32,869 nucleotides of DNA. It comes from Caulobacter sp. AP07 (lineage in GTDB: Bacteria > Pseudomonadota > Alphaproteobacteria > Caulobacterales > Caulobacteraceae). The position numbers and the translations under genes were made by a program. The notes below the pieces were generated by a model. That model was not told where the DNA came from. It ran no database searches and saw only the letters and a program-made list of their open reading frames with translations. Position 1 is the first letter of the stretch, and each line of letters starts with the position of its first letter. Below are positions 1 to 8,467 of the stretch, in pieces. The stretch is from NCBI RefSeq assembly GCF_000281955.1, contig NZ_AKKF01000241.1:1-32869 (forward strand), in the 5' to 3' direction.

Positions 1-94
1 TCGCAGAGGCTGTCCGGGACCCAGGGGCCGGTGCACTGCGGTTGCCCTGGGTCCCGGCCTTTCGCTTCGCTACAGCCGGGATGACAACGATGGG
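1..94. repeat. palindromic intergenic repeat, variant B, cut by window edge
   Basis: A perfect 13-bp inverted repeat pairs 14-26 with 45-57 (CCGGGACCCAGGG / CCCTGGGTCCCGG, 18-nt loop). A second hairpin shares the right arm (CCCGGC at 53-58 with GCCGGG at 75-80), followed by ATGACAA. This is the same architecture as the repeats at 14948-15038 and 28293-28374, which also carry a GGGACCCA / TGGGTCCC stem and end in GGGATGAC or similar. The expected left hairpin would lie partly before base 1, so the copy is probably complete in the genome. No open frame here looks coding. Confidence 0.6.
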
Positions 95-389
95 GAGGGC
101 GGCATCGAGTCCGAACTCAGGCTGTCCGGTCGCGAGCCATCATCCGACCTACGTCATCTGCTCATGTTTCAGGCAGGTGCGCTGCCTGTCTGCTGAGCAA
201 TCGCGCGATGCGCGCCCATCGACACCGCATTGCAGCATGGCGCGTGACACCGCCGACCTGCCAGCCCTTCACTGACATCAGGCCTTCGGACAACGGCGTT
301 CGTGGCTGCCAGAGACGACCGCTCGGATGCGGTCACCCGCCGGACGCTGAACCGTCCCCTCTCGCAGACACGCAACACCGAGGGCTCCC
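95..389 (+). promoter_or_regulatory. non-coding leader/promoter region of the nitrate operon, with hairpin at 170-188
   Basis: About 295 bases without a credible gene; the short frames crossing it lack family resemblance. It should carry the promoter of the nitrate operon. A perfect 7-bp stem with a 5-nt loop (CAGGCAG, GTGCG, CTGCCTG) lies at 170-188, and a GCGC-rich self-complementary stretch follows near 211-223. Nitrate assimilation operons of proteobacteria are often controlled by NasR/NasT-type ANTAR antiterminators binding leader hairpins, so this could be such a leader. I see no U-tract terminator after the hairpin and no convincing sigma-54 (-24/-12) site, so the regulatory role is inference. 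Confidence 0.3.
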
Positions 390-1610
390 ATGCTTTCTCG
401 CGATTTCCTCAAGGCCGGCCACGCGCCGACGCTGTTCGCCGCGTTCCTGTATTTCGACCTCAGCTTCATGGTTTGGGTGATCCTGGGCCCGCTGGGCGTC
501 GCCATCGCCAAGGACTTCCATCTCGACCCCGCCCAGAAGGGCCTGATGGTCGCCATCCCCGTCCTGGCCGGGGCGCTGCTGCGCCTGGTCAACGGCGTGC
601 TGGTCGACCGGATCGGTCCCAAGAAGACGGGGATGATCGGCCAGATGATCGTCCTGACCGGCTTGGTGCTGGCCTGGGCGGTGGGCATCCACAACTATCA
701 TCAGGTGCTGGCCCTGGGCCTGGTGCTCGGCGTGGCGGGCTCGTCGTTCGCCGTCGCCCTGCCGCTGGCCTCGCGCTGGTATCCGCAGGAGCATCAGGGC
801 CTGGCCCTGGGCATCGCCGGCGCCGGCAATTCGGGCACCGCCCTGGCCGCCCTGTTCGCGCCGATCCTGGCCAAGAGCTTCGGCTGGCAGAACGTCATCG
901 GCCTGGCCGCCATCCCGCTGGCCGTCGCCTTCGTCGTCTACATGCTGCTGGCCAAGGACGCCCCCGAGCAGCCCGCCCCCAAGAAGCTGGCCGAATACAT
1001 GGACGTGCTGAAGGTGCCGGACGCCTGGTGGCTGATGCTGCTCTATGCGGTGACCTTCGGCGGCTTCGTCGGCCTGGCCTCGTCCCTGACCATCTATTTC
1101 AACTCCGAATACGGCCTGACCCCGGTGGTCGCGGGCTTCTTCACCGCCGGCTGCGTGTTCGCCGGTTCGTTCATCCGTCCGGTGGGCGGCGCCCTGGCCG
1201 ACCGCTTCGGCGGCGTGCGGACCCTGACCATCGTCTTCGCCCTGGCCGCCGTCGGCCTGGCCCTGGCCAGCTTCCAGATGCCCTCGGCCTACATGGCCCT
1301 GGCGGTGCTGATGTTCTCGATGCTGGCCCTGGGCGCCGGCAACGGCGCGGTGTTCCAGCTGGCGCCGCAGCGGTTCCGCAAGGAGATCGGGGTGATGACC
1401 GGCCTGATCGGCATGACCGGCGGCGTTGGCGGCTTCTACCTGGCCTCGACCCTGGGCATGGCCAAGAAGATGACCGGTTCCTACCAGATCGGTTTCCTCG
1501 GCTTCGCGGCCCTGGCGGTGTTCGCCCTGGTGGCCCTGCACAGTCTGAAGGCCCGCTGGCGCTCGGTCTGGCCGACCCTGCACGCCGACGCCGCTCCGAT
1601 CCGCGTCTAG
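390..1610 (+). CDS. narK: MFS nitrate/nitrite transporter (NarK/NNP family)
   Basis: A 406-residue polytopic inner-membrane protein with about 12 hydrophobic segments, the normal size for the nitrate/nitrite porter (NNP) branch of the major facilitator superfamily. It likely imports nitrate, and possibly exchanges nitrite, for the reductases encoded just downstream. The glycine-rich NNP signature is visible as GAGNSGTALAALFAP in the first half. MFS loop motifs with the substrate-region arginines occur in both halves (RLVNGVLVDRIGPKK and RPVGGALADRFGG). The ATG at 390 is preceded by a GAGGG ribosome-binding sequence 5 nt away. It is the first gene of the operon; nirB starts 17 bases after its stop. 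The family is secure, but whether nitrate or nitrite is preferred cannot be read from sequence. Confidence 0.93.
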   Translation: MLSRDFLKAGHAPTLFAAFLYFDLSFMVWVILGPLGVAIAKDFHLDPAQKGLMVAIPVLAGALLRLVNGVLVDRIGPKKTGMIGQMIVLTGLVLAWAVGIHNYHQVLALGLVLGVAGSSFAVALPLASRWYPQEHQGLALGIAGAGNSGTALAALFAPILAKSFGWQNVIGLAAIPLAVAFVVYMLLAKDAPEQPAPKKLAEYMDVLKVPDAWWLMLLYAVTFGGFVGLASSLTIYFNSEYGLTPVVAGFFTAGCVFAGSFIRPVGGALADRFGGVRTLTIVFALAAVGLALASFQMPSAYMALAVLMFSMLALGAGNGAVFQLAPQRFRKEIGVMTGLIGMTGGVGGFYLASTLGMAKKMTGSYQIGFLGFAALAVFALVALHSLKARWRSVWPTLHADAAPIRV

Positions 1611-1627
1611 TCCCGACGACCAGGAAC

Positions 1628-4102
1628 ATGACCATGAGCAAAGCCCAAGTCCGGGAAAGACTAGTCGTCATCGGCAACGGCATGGCCGGTTGCCGGGCGG
1701 TCGAGGAGGTCCTCAAGCGCGACCCCGACCGCTACGACATCGCCATCTTCGGCGCCGAGCCGAGGGTCAACTACAACCGCATCATGCTGTCGCCGGTGCT
1801 GGCCGGCGAGAAGAGCTTCGCCGACATCGTCATCAACGACGAGGCCTGGTACGCCGACAACGCCATCACCCTGTACGCCGGGCGGACCGTCACGAGCGTC
1901 GACCTCGAAGGCCGCAAGGTGGTCGCCGAGGGCGGTCTGGAGGTTCCCTACGACAAGTTGATCCTGGCCACCGGCTCGGACCCGTTCCGCCTGCCGCTGC
2001 CGGGTATCGATCTTGCGGGCGTGGTCACCTTCCGCGACCTGGACGACGTCGAGGCGATGGTCGCCGCCTCGGCCAAGCCGAACGCGCGGGCCGTGGTGAT
2101 CGGCGGCGGCCTGCTGGGGCTGGAGGCCGCCTACGGCCTGGCCCGGCGCGGCATGGCCGCCACCGTCGTCCACCTGATGGACGTCCTGATGGAGCGCCAG
2201 TTGGACGAGAGCGCCGGCTTCCTGCTGCGCGAGGCCCTGGCCGAACGCGGCGTCGAGACGGTAATGGGCGCCCACTCCGAAGAGATCGTCGGCGAGAACG
2301 GCCAGGTCACCGGCCTGAAGCTGAAGGACGGTCGCACCCTGCCGTGCGACCTGCTGGTCATGGCCGTGGGCATCAAGCCCAACGCGGGCCTGGCCCGGGC
2401 CGCCGGCCTGAACGTCAATCGCGGGGTGGTCGTCGACGACGCCATGCGCACCTCCGACCCGGCGGTGTTCGCGGTCGGCGAATGCGCCGAGCACCGGGGC
2501 AACTGCTACGGCTTGGTCGCGCCCATCTGGGACATGTGCCGCTCGCTGGCCCAGTCGATGACCGACGGGGAGGGCGCCTACGAGGGCTCCGTCCTTTCGA
2601 CCCGCCTGAAGGTCTCCGGCGTCGACGTGTTCTCGGCCGGCAAGTTCGCCGGCGGCGAGGGCTGCGAGGACATCGTGTTCCGCGACGCCGGGCGCGGCGT
2701 CTACAAGCGGGTGGTGATCGAGGACGGCAAGGTGGCCGGTGCGGTGCTGTTCGGCGATGCGGTCGACGGCAACTGGTACTTCGACCTGATGCGGGCCGGG
2801 ACCCAGGTCTCGGACATCCGCGACACCCTGATCTTCGGCCAGGCCATCACGGAGGGTCTGTCCGGCCTGGACCCTAACGCCGCCGTTGCGGCCATGCCCG
2901 ACACGCAGGAAATCTGCGGCTGCAACGGTGTCTGCAAGGGTTCGATCGTTTCGGCCATTACCACCCAGGGTCTGACGACGCTGGACGACGTGAAGGCGGT
3001 CACCAAGGCCTCGGCCTCGTGCGGCTCGTGCACGCCGCTGGTCGAGCAGGTGCTGAAGCTGACCCTGGGCGACGACTTCAAGGCCCAGGTCGGTCCCAAG
3101 CCGATGTGCAAATGCACGCACCACCCGCACTCGGCGGTGCGCGAGGCCATCCTCGACATGGACCTGAAGTCGATGCCGGCGGTGATGCAGGCCATGGAAT
3201 GGACCACGCCCGACGGTTGCTCGTCCTGCCGTCCGGCCCTGAACTACTACCTGCTGTGCGCCTGGCCGGCCGAATATCGCGACGACAAGCAGTCGCGCTA
3301 CATCAACGAGCGGGTCCACGCCAACATCCAGAAGGACGGGACCTATTCGGTCGTGCCGCGCATGTGGGGCGGCATGACCACGCCCGACGAACTGCGGGCC
3401 ATCGCCGACGTCGCCGACAAGTTCGCCATTCCGGCCGTCAAGGTCACCGGCGGCCAGCGCATCGACCTGCTGGGCGTCAAGAAGGACGACCTGCCGGCCG
3501 TCTGGGCCGACCTCAACGCGGCCGGCATGGTCAGCGGCCATGCCTACGCCAAGGGCCTGCGCACGGTGAAGACCTGCGTCGGCAGCGACTGGTGCCGGTT
3601 CGGCACCCAGGACTCCACCGGCCTGGGCATCCGCCTGGAGAAGTTCCTCTGGGGCTCGTGGGCTCCGGCCAAGGTCAAGCTGGCGGTGTCGGGCTGCCCG
3701 CGCAACTGCGCCGAGGCCACCTGCAAGGACTTCGGCGTGGTCTGCGTCGACAGCGGCTACGAGATCCATATCGGCGGCGCGGCCGGCCTGCACATCCAGG
3801 GCACCAAGGTGCTGACCCACGTCGCTTCCGAGGACGAGACCGTCTGGGTGATCGCCGCGGCCATGCAGCTGTATCGCGAGGAGGGCTGGTACCTGGAGCG
3901 CGTCTACAAGTGGATGGCCCGCGTCGGGCTGGAGAGCATCCAGGCCAAGGTCACCGACCCCGAACAACGCAAGGCGCTCTACGACCGCTTCGTGTTCTCG
4001 CAGCGCTTCGCCCGCATCGACCCGTGGGCCGAGCGCGTGGCCGGCCGCCACACCGAGGAATTCACCCCCATGAGCCGCCGGATGGAGTTCGCCCCCGCAT
4101 GA
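1628..4102 (+). CDS. nirB: assimilatory nitrite reductase [NAD(P)H], large subunit
   Basis: An 824-residue cytoplasmic enzyme reducing nitrite to ammonium with six electrons from NAD(P)H. The domains run in family order. An N-terminal FAD/NAD-binding pyridine-nucleotide oxidoreductase has GNGMAG near residue 15 and a second dinucleotide fold GGGLLGLEAAYG near 160. A BFD-like [2Fe-2S] domain carries C430, C432, C465 and C468, and a second Cys-rich BFD-type segment follows (CKC near 496 to CSSC near 535). The C-terminal part is a ferredoxin-like and siroheme/[4Fe-4S] region with cluster ligands C650, C656, C690 and C694. The open frame extends upstream across narK, but family start, spacing and narK coding potential place the start at 1628 (an in-frame ATG at 1634 is also possible). 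It overlaps nirD by 4 bases (ATGA), suggesting translational coupling. Confidence 0.96.
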   Translation: MTMSKAQVRERLVVIGNGMAGCRAVEEVLKRDPDRYDIAIFGAEPRVNYNRIMLSPVLAGEKSFADIVINDEAWYADNAITLYAGRTVTSVDLEGRKVVAEGGLEVPYDKLILATGSDPFRLPLPGIDLAGVVTFRDLDDVEAMVAASAKPNARAVVIGGGLLGLEAAYGLARRGMAATVVHLMDVLMERQLDESAGFLLREALAERGVETVMGAHSEEIVGENGQVTGLKLKDGRTLPCDLLVMAVGIKPNAGLARAAGLNVNRGVVVDDAMRTSDPAVFAVGECAEHRGNCYGLVAPIWDMCRSLAQSMTDGEGAYEGSVLSTRLKVSGVDVFSAGKFAGGEGCEDIVFRDAGRGVYKRVVIEDGKVAGAVLFGDAVDGNWYFDLMRAGTQVSDIRDTLIFGQAITEGLSGLDPNAAVAAMPDTQEICGCNGVCKGSIVSAITTQGLTTLDDVKAVTKASASCGSCTPLVEQVLKLTLGDDFKAQVGPKPMCKCTHHPHSAVREAILDMDLKSMPAVMQAMEWTTPDGCSSCRPALNYYLLCAWPAEYRDDKQSRYINERVHANIQKDGTYSVVPRMWGGMTTPDELRAIADVADKFAIPAVKVTGGQRIDLLGVKKDDLPAVWADLNAAGMVSGHAYAKGLRTVKTCVGSDWCRFGTQDSTGLGIRLEKFLWGSWAPAKVKLAVSGCPRNCAEATCKDFGVVCVDSGYEIHIGGAAGLHIQGTKVLTHVASEDETVWVIAAAMQLYREEGWYLERVYKWMARVGLESIQAKVTDPEQRKALYDRFVFSQRFARIDPWAERVAGRHTEEFTPMSRRMEFAPA

Positions 4103-4461
4103 ACGCGCCCATTCTTTCGAAAGATTGGAAACCGCCGATCTGGATCGACGTCGGCGCGGTGACCGACATCCCCCGCCGTGGCGCGCGCCGCGTCACCAGC
4201 CCGCGCGGCGACATCGCCATCTTCCGCACCGGCGACGGCGAGGTGTTCGCCCTGATGGACGCTTGCCCGCACAAGGGCGGGCCGCTCAGCCAGGGCATCG
4301 TCCATGGCCGGGCGGTGGCCTGTCCGCTGCACAACTGGTCGATCGACCTGGCCAGCGGCGAGCCGATGGGGGCCGACAAGGGCAAGGGCTGCACGCCGGT
4401 CGTGCCGCTGGAGGTGCGCGATGGCCGCCTGCTGCTCAGCCTGGCGACGGCGGTGGCCTGA
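4099..4461 (+). CDS. nirD: nitrite reductase small subunit, Rieske type
   Basis: A 120-residue partner of NirB. A complete Rieske [2Fe-2S] ligand set is visible: C56-P-H58 and C75-P-L-H78. As I recall, the enterobacterial NirD has lost these ligands, so this is the cluster-binding version, probably feeding or tuning electron transfer to the siroheme subunit. The start codon overlaps the nirB stop by 4 bases, and its own stop overlaps the next start by one base (TGATG). All enzymes of the pathway are therefore read from a continuous message. The fold and partner are well supported; the electron-transfer role is inferred from the family. Confidence 0.94.
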   Translation: MNAPILSKDWKPPIWIDVGAVTDIPRRGARRVTSPRGDIAIFRTGDGEVFALMDACPHKGGPLSQGIVHGRAVACPLHNWSIDLASGEPMGADKGKGCTPVVPLEVRDGRLLLSLATAVA

Positions 4462-7160
4462 TGGCCGACGGCGGCGGCGCGATCACGGTCAAGACCGCCT
4501 GTCCCTATTGCGGGGTCGGCTGCGGCGTGACCGGGGCCGTCGCCAGCCCGGGGGGCGAGGGCCGGGCGCTGTCGGTGACGGGGGATCCGGCCCATCCCGC
4601 CAACCTGGGCCGGCTGTGCTCGAAGGGCACGGCCCTGGGCGCGACGGTGGGGCTGCAAGGGCGGCTGCTGGAGCCGACCATCGGCGGCAAGCCCGCCAGC
4701 TGGACCGACGCCACCGCCCTGGTCGCCAAGCGCTTCCGCGACACCATCGCCAGGCACGGCCCCGACAGCGTCGCCTTCTACGTCTCCGGCCAATTGCTGA
4801 CCGAGGACTACTACGTCGCCAACAAGCTGATGAAGGGCTTCATCGGCTCGGGCAATATCGACACCAACAGCCGGCTCTGCATGGCCTCGGCCGTGGCCGC
4901 CCACAAGCAGGCGTTCGGGGCCGACCTGGTGCCGGGCTGCTACGAGGACCTCGACCTGGCCGACCTGGTGGTGTTCAGCGGCCACAACGCCGCCTGGACC
5001 CATCCAGTGCTGTTCCGGCGCATGGAGGCCGCCAGGGCGCGCGGCCAGAAGCACGTGGTCATCGACCCGCGCCGTACCGACACCGCCGAGGGCGCCGACC
5101 TGCACCTGGCCATCGCGCCGCAGAGCGACGTGCGGCTGTGGAACGGCCTGCTGGCCGACCTGATCCGTCGCGGCGCGATCGACCGCGACTACATCGCCGC
5201 CCACGTCAACGGCTTCGCCGAGATCGAGGCGGCCCTGGTGGAGCTGGACCAGTCGCCCGCCGCCGTGGCCGCCGACTGCGGCGTGGCGCTGGACGATTTG
5301 CTGAATTTCTACAATCTGTTCTCCGACAATCCTAAGACCGTCAGCCTGTTTTCGATGGGCGCCAACCAGTCGGCCCAGGGCACGGCCAAGGGGCTGTCGA
5401 TCCTCAATGTCCACCTGGCCACCGGGCGGATCGGCAAGCCGGGGGCCTGCCCGTTCTCGATCACCGGCCAGCCCAACGCCATGGGCGGCCGCGAGACCGG
5501 CGGCATGGCCAACACCCTGGCCGGCCACATGGACTTCGCTCCCGCCGACCGCGACCGCGTCGCCCGGTTCTGGGGCGCGCCCGACACCGCCCGCGCCCCG
5601 GGCCTGAAGGCCGTCGAGATGTTCGAGGCGGTGCGTTCGGGGAAGATCAAGGCGATCTGGGTGATGGCCACCAACCCGGCCGTCAGCCTGCCCGACGCCA
5701 GCCGGGTGCGCGAGGCGCTGGAGCGCTGCCCGTTCGTGGTGGTCAGCGACTGCGTCGACACCGACACCACGGCCTTCGCCGACGTCAAGCTGCCGGCCCT
5801 GGCCTGGGGCGAGAAGGACGGCACGGTGACCAATTCCGAGCGCCGGATCTCGCGCCAGCGGGCGCTGTTCCCGGCGCCGGGTCAGGCCCGCGCCGACTGG
5901 CGGATCGTCGCCGACGTGGCCAAGGCCATGGGCTTCGACGGTTTCGGCTGGGCTTCGCAGGCCAGCGTGTTTCGCGAATGGGCGCGGCTGACGGCCTATG
6001 AGAACCAGGATCGCGTTCTCAACCTCTCGGGTCTTTCCGCTATCACGCCAGAGACTTACGCGGGACTTCTGCCCGTGCAGTGGCCGGTGTCGGCGGACGG
6101 TCAGGGCACGCCGCGGCTGTTCACCAATGGCCGCTTCCAGACCTCCGACGGCCGGGCCCGCATGATCCCGACCCGGCCGCGTGGTCCGGCCGACGCCGTC
6201 GACGCGGCCTATCCCCTGTCGCTCAACACCGGCCGCATCCGCGACCAGTGGCACACCATGACCCGCACCGGCCTGGCCCCCGACCTCTGCCGCCACGCGC
6301 CCGAGCCGTTCGTCGAGGTCCACCCCGCCGACGCCGAGGCCGCCGGCCTGAAGGACGGCGCCCTGGCCCGGGTGATCACCGTGCGCGGCGAGGCCGTGGC
6401 CGTGGCCAAGGTCACCGACCGCCAGCGGCCGGGCGGCGTGTTCATGCCCATGCACTGGACCGACGCCTTCGCGCCGTCCGGCCGCTCCAATCCGCTGATC
6501 GCGCCTAACCTCGACCCGGTGTCCGGCCAACCGGAGTTCAAGCACACGCCCGCCCGGATTCGCGCCTATCGCGAGACCTGGAAGGGTTTCCTGCTGACGC
6601 CCGACGCCCGGAGCGCGCCCCTCGGCCAGGACCTGGTCTGGCGGCGTATCCCGCAGGACGCCTGCCAGCTGCACGAGTTCGCCGGTCGCGGCGACGAGGC
6701 CCAGCGCGAGGCCGTGCGCAGGGCCCTGACCAAGGGTCTGGCCGGCGAGGTCGTCGCCTATGACGACGCCGCCACCGGCGCGCGACGCGAGGCCTGGGTC
6801 CGCGACGGCCGGCTGGTCGCCGTGCTGTTCATGACGACCACTGGCCGCCTGCCGCCGCGCGACTGGCTGGCCGACCTGTTCGCCCAGCCGGCCCTGGACG
6901 CCGAGGCCCGCGCGTCGCTGCTGTTCGGCCGCGCGCCCGGCGCGCCCGTCGACAAGGGGCCGCTGGTCTGCGCCTGCCTGAAGGTCGGGGCCAAGGCCGT
7001 GCAGGCCGCCATCGTCGCCGGGGCCGCCAGCCCCGACGCGGTCGGCGCCGCCACCGGAGCCGGGACCAACTGCGGGTCCTGCCGTCCCGAGATCGCCCGG
7101 ATGATCGCCGCGTCGCCGGCCGCTTCGCCCGTCAAGGAGACCGCCCATGTCGTCGCATGA
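4461..7160 (+). CDS. nasA: assimilatory nitrate reductase catalytic subunit, molybdopterin family, with fused C-terminal BFD-like [2Fe-2S] domain
   Basis: An 899-residue cytoplasmic molybdoenzyme reducing nitrate to nitrite for NirBD. The N-terminal [4Fe-4S] motif has ligands C14, C17, C21 and C53 (CPYCGVGC, then RLCSKG). The long bis-MGD molybdopterin oxidoreductase domain follows, with the molydopterin dinucleotide-binding C-terminal part around residues 570-700. After it, a BFD-like [2Fe-2S] domain carries C837, C839, C871 and C874. There is no twin-arginine signal, which separates it from periplasmic NapA. No NADH-binding small subunit (NasB/NasC-type reductase) is encoded next to it, so the fused ferredoxin-like domain probably accepts electrons from an external donor. 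The last 14 bases overlap the next gene. The symbol is the common one; naming varies between species (nasA, nasC or narB). Confidence 0.94.
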   Translation: MADGGGAITVKTACPYCGVGCGVTGAVASPGGEGRALSVTGDPAHPANLGRLCSKGTALGATVGLQGRLLEPTIGGKPASWTDATALVAKRFRDTIARHGPDSVAFYVSGQLLTEDYYVANKLMKGFIGSGNIDTNSRLCMASAVAAHKQAFGADLVPGCYEDLDLADLVVFSGHNAAWTHPVLFRRMEAARARGQKHVVIDPRRTDTAEGADLHLAIAPQSDVRLWNGLLADLIRRGAIDRDYIAAHVNGFAEIEAALVELDQSPAAVAADCGVALDDLLNFYNLFSDNPKTVSLFSMGANQSAQGTAKGLSILNVHLATGRIGKPGACPFSITGQPNAMGGRETGGMANTLAGHMDFAPADRDRVARFWGAPDTARAPGLKAVEMFEAVRSGKIKAIWVMATNPAVSLPDASRVREALERCPFVVVSDCVDTDTTAFADVKLPALAWGEKDGTVTNSERRISRQRALFPAPGQARADWRIVADVAKAMGFDGFGWASQASVFREWARLTAYENQDRVLNLSGLSAITPETYAGLLPVQWPVSADGQGTPRLFTNGRFQTSDGRARMIPTRPRGPADAVDAAYPLSLNTGRIRDQWHTMTRTGLAPDLCRHAPEPFVEVHPADAEAAGLKDGALARVITVRGEAVAVAKVTDRQRPGGVFMPMHWTDAFAPSGRSNPLIAPNLDPVSGQPEFKHTPARIRAYRETWKGFLLTPDARSAPLGQDLVWRRIPQDACQLHEFAGRGDEAQREAVRRALTKGLAGEVVAYDDAATGARREAWVRDGRLVAVLFMTTTGRLPPRDWLADLFAQPALDAEARASLLFGRAPGAPVDKGPLVCACLKVGAKAVQAAIVAGAASPDAVGAATGAGTNCGSCRPEIARMIAASPAASPVKETAHVVA

Positions 7161-7929
7161 TCCCAAGGCCGGCCGCGTCCTGCTGGTCGGCGCCGGCCCA
7201 GGTCCGGTCGACCTGATGACCGTCCGCGCGGTGCGCGCCGTCGAGGGCGCCCAGGCCCTGCTGTACGACGCCCTGATCTCCGAGGAGGCGATCGCCCTGG
7301 CCCCGCCCGGCTGCGTGCGCATCCAGACCGGCAAGCGGGCCGGCAAGCCCAGCATGCACCAGGACGAGATCAACCGCCTGATGCTGCGCCTGGCCCGCAA
7401 GGGCCTGCGGGTGGTGCGGCTGAAGGGCGGCGACCCGTCGATCTTCGGCCGGGTGGGCGAGGAGGCCGCCTTCCTGCAGGACCACGGCGTGCCGGTCGAG
7501 GTGGTGCCCGGTGTCACCGCCGCCTGCGCCGCCGCCGCCCAGTTCGGTTTTCCCCTGACCCATCGCGGCGAGGCCCGCCGCGTGGTGTTCACCACCGCCC
7601 GCCTGGAGGCCGGGGCCCTGGCCGGCGACTGGAGCGCGGCGTCCGACCCCGAGGCGACCATGGCCGTCTATATGGGCGGCGAGGTCGCCGCGGCCCTGAG
7701 CGAACGGATGATCGCCGCGGGCCGCTCGCCCGACACCCCGGCCCTGGCGGTCGAACAGGCCGGCGGGGCGCAGGCCCGGCTCTATCGCGGCACCCTGGCG
7801 ACCCTGGCCGGCCAATTGGCCGAGACGCGCGGCGGTCCGGTGCTGATCGTCATCGGCGAGGTCGCGGCCCAGGCCGGCGACGCGCGGGCTCTGACCGAGG
7901 AGGATGGCGCGCGGGTCCTGAGGGCGTGA
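7147..7929 (+). CDS. cobA: uroporphyrinogen-III C-methyltransferase (SUMT)
   Basis: A 260-residue single-domain SUMT. It transfers two methyl groups from S-adenosylmethionine to uroporphyrinogen III, giving precorrin-2, the precursor of siroheme and cobalamin. Family motifs are clear: GAGPGPVDLMTVRA near residues 16-29 (SAM binding), RLKGGDPSIFGRVGEE near 92-107, and VVPGVTAACAAAA near 119-131. It lacks the N-terminal dehydrogenase/ferrochelatase half of the bifunctional CysG, so that activity must come from elsewhere. Position as last gene of the nitrate operon, overlapping nasA by 14 bases, says its job is siroheme supply for NirB. It could also be labelled cysG-like. Confidence 0.93.
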   Translation: MSSHDPKAGRVLLVGAGPGPVDLMTVRAVRAVEGAQALLYDALISEEAIALAPPGCVRIQTGKRAGKPSMHQDEINRLMLRLARKGLRVVRLKGGDPSIFGRVGEEAAFLQDHGVPVEVVPGVTAACAAAAQFGFPLTHRGEARRVVFTTARLEAGALAGDWSAASDPEATMAVYMGGEVAAALSERMIAAGRSPDTPALAVEQAGGAQARLYRGTLATLAGQLAETRGGPVLIVIGEVAAQAGDARALTEEDGARVLRA

Positions 7930-8118
7930 CCCGTCCACGGCTAGCCTCGCGCGCCCCGTTTCGTCCCCTGTTCGCCGTTCTGTGCAATTTCTCCGCTTAT
8001 CGCGGCGATCGTCGGCGATGTGAGCCCGGATCACCGCCAGCATCGTCATTTTTGTTGCAAAATCCCGATCTGGACGCGAACTTTCTCCGCAAGCCAATTT
8101 TGCAGGACGGAGATATTC

Positions 8119-8463
8119 ATGCGCACCTCGATGTGCAGCGCCTTGGCGGCGGTGTCGTTGATCGCGGCCATTTCGGGTTCGGCGTGGGCGCAGGACGCCG
8201 CGCCTGCCGCGCCCGGCGCCGTGGCGACCGCGAAGGCGTCGCTCAACCTTGATACGCCGATCGCGGTCATCGCCGCCGATCCCAGGGGCAAGGCCGTCCT
8301 GGACAAGGACCTGCCGGGCCTGACGATCCACCCCATGTTCGAGTCGTTCAAGAACGACTCCCTCAAGCAGTTCCAGCCCAAGACCAGCGGCGCCATCAGC
8401 GACGACAGCCTGGCGGTGACCGCGAAGGACCTGGCGGCTCTGGATACGCCCCAAGGCCGCTAG
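8119..8463 (+). CDS. small secreted protein of unknown function
   Basis: A 114-residue protein with a clear Sec signal peptide: a short basic start, a hydrophobic stretch SALAAVSLIAAISGSAWA, and a likely cleavage after AWA at about residue 24. The open frame extends upstream to 8020, but this internal ATG gives the signal peptide and has an AGGACGGAG ribosome-binding stretch just upstream, so it is chosen. The mature part contains TPIAVIAADPRGKAVLDKDL followed by PGLT and a KTSGAISDDSLAV segment. I recognise this pattern from small unnamed proteins of Caulobacterales and sphingomonads but know no function for it. In the 189-bp gap before it, a small inverted repeat TTTTG-TTG-CAAAA lies at 8050-8062. 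It converges on the next gene with only 4 bases between stops. Confidence 0.75.
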   Translation: MRTSMCSALAAVSLIAAISGSAWAQDAAPAAPGAVATAKASLNLDTPIAVIAADPRGKAVLDKDLPGLTIHPMFESFKNDSLKQFQPKTSGAISDDSLAVTAKDLAALDTPQGR

Positions 8464-8467
8464 GGGG

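Noticed and set aside
222..238. Possible sigma-54 promoter (-24/-12) before narK
   Set aside because: ACACCGCATTGCA resembles the pattern, but the GG of the -24 element is missing and the spacing is one base short.
302..1627. N-terminal extension of nirB across narK
   Set aside because: The frame happens to stay open through narK; the Arg/Gly-rich translation has no similarity to NirB, whose FAD motif begins right after 1628.
1661..4051. A 796-codon open frame on the minus strand opposite nirB
   Set aside because: Mirror frame caused by high GC and strong third-position bias of nirB; composition is low-complexity (Gly/Ala/Asp/His/Arg) with no family motifs.
4062..7661. A 1199-codon open frame on the minus strand opposite nirD, nasA and cobA
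   Set aside because: Same effect; it crosses three recognised genes and has no recognisable domain.
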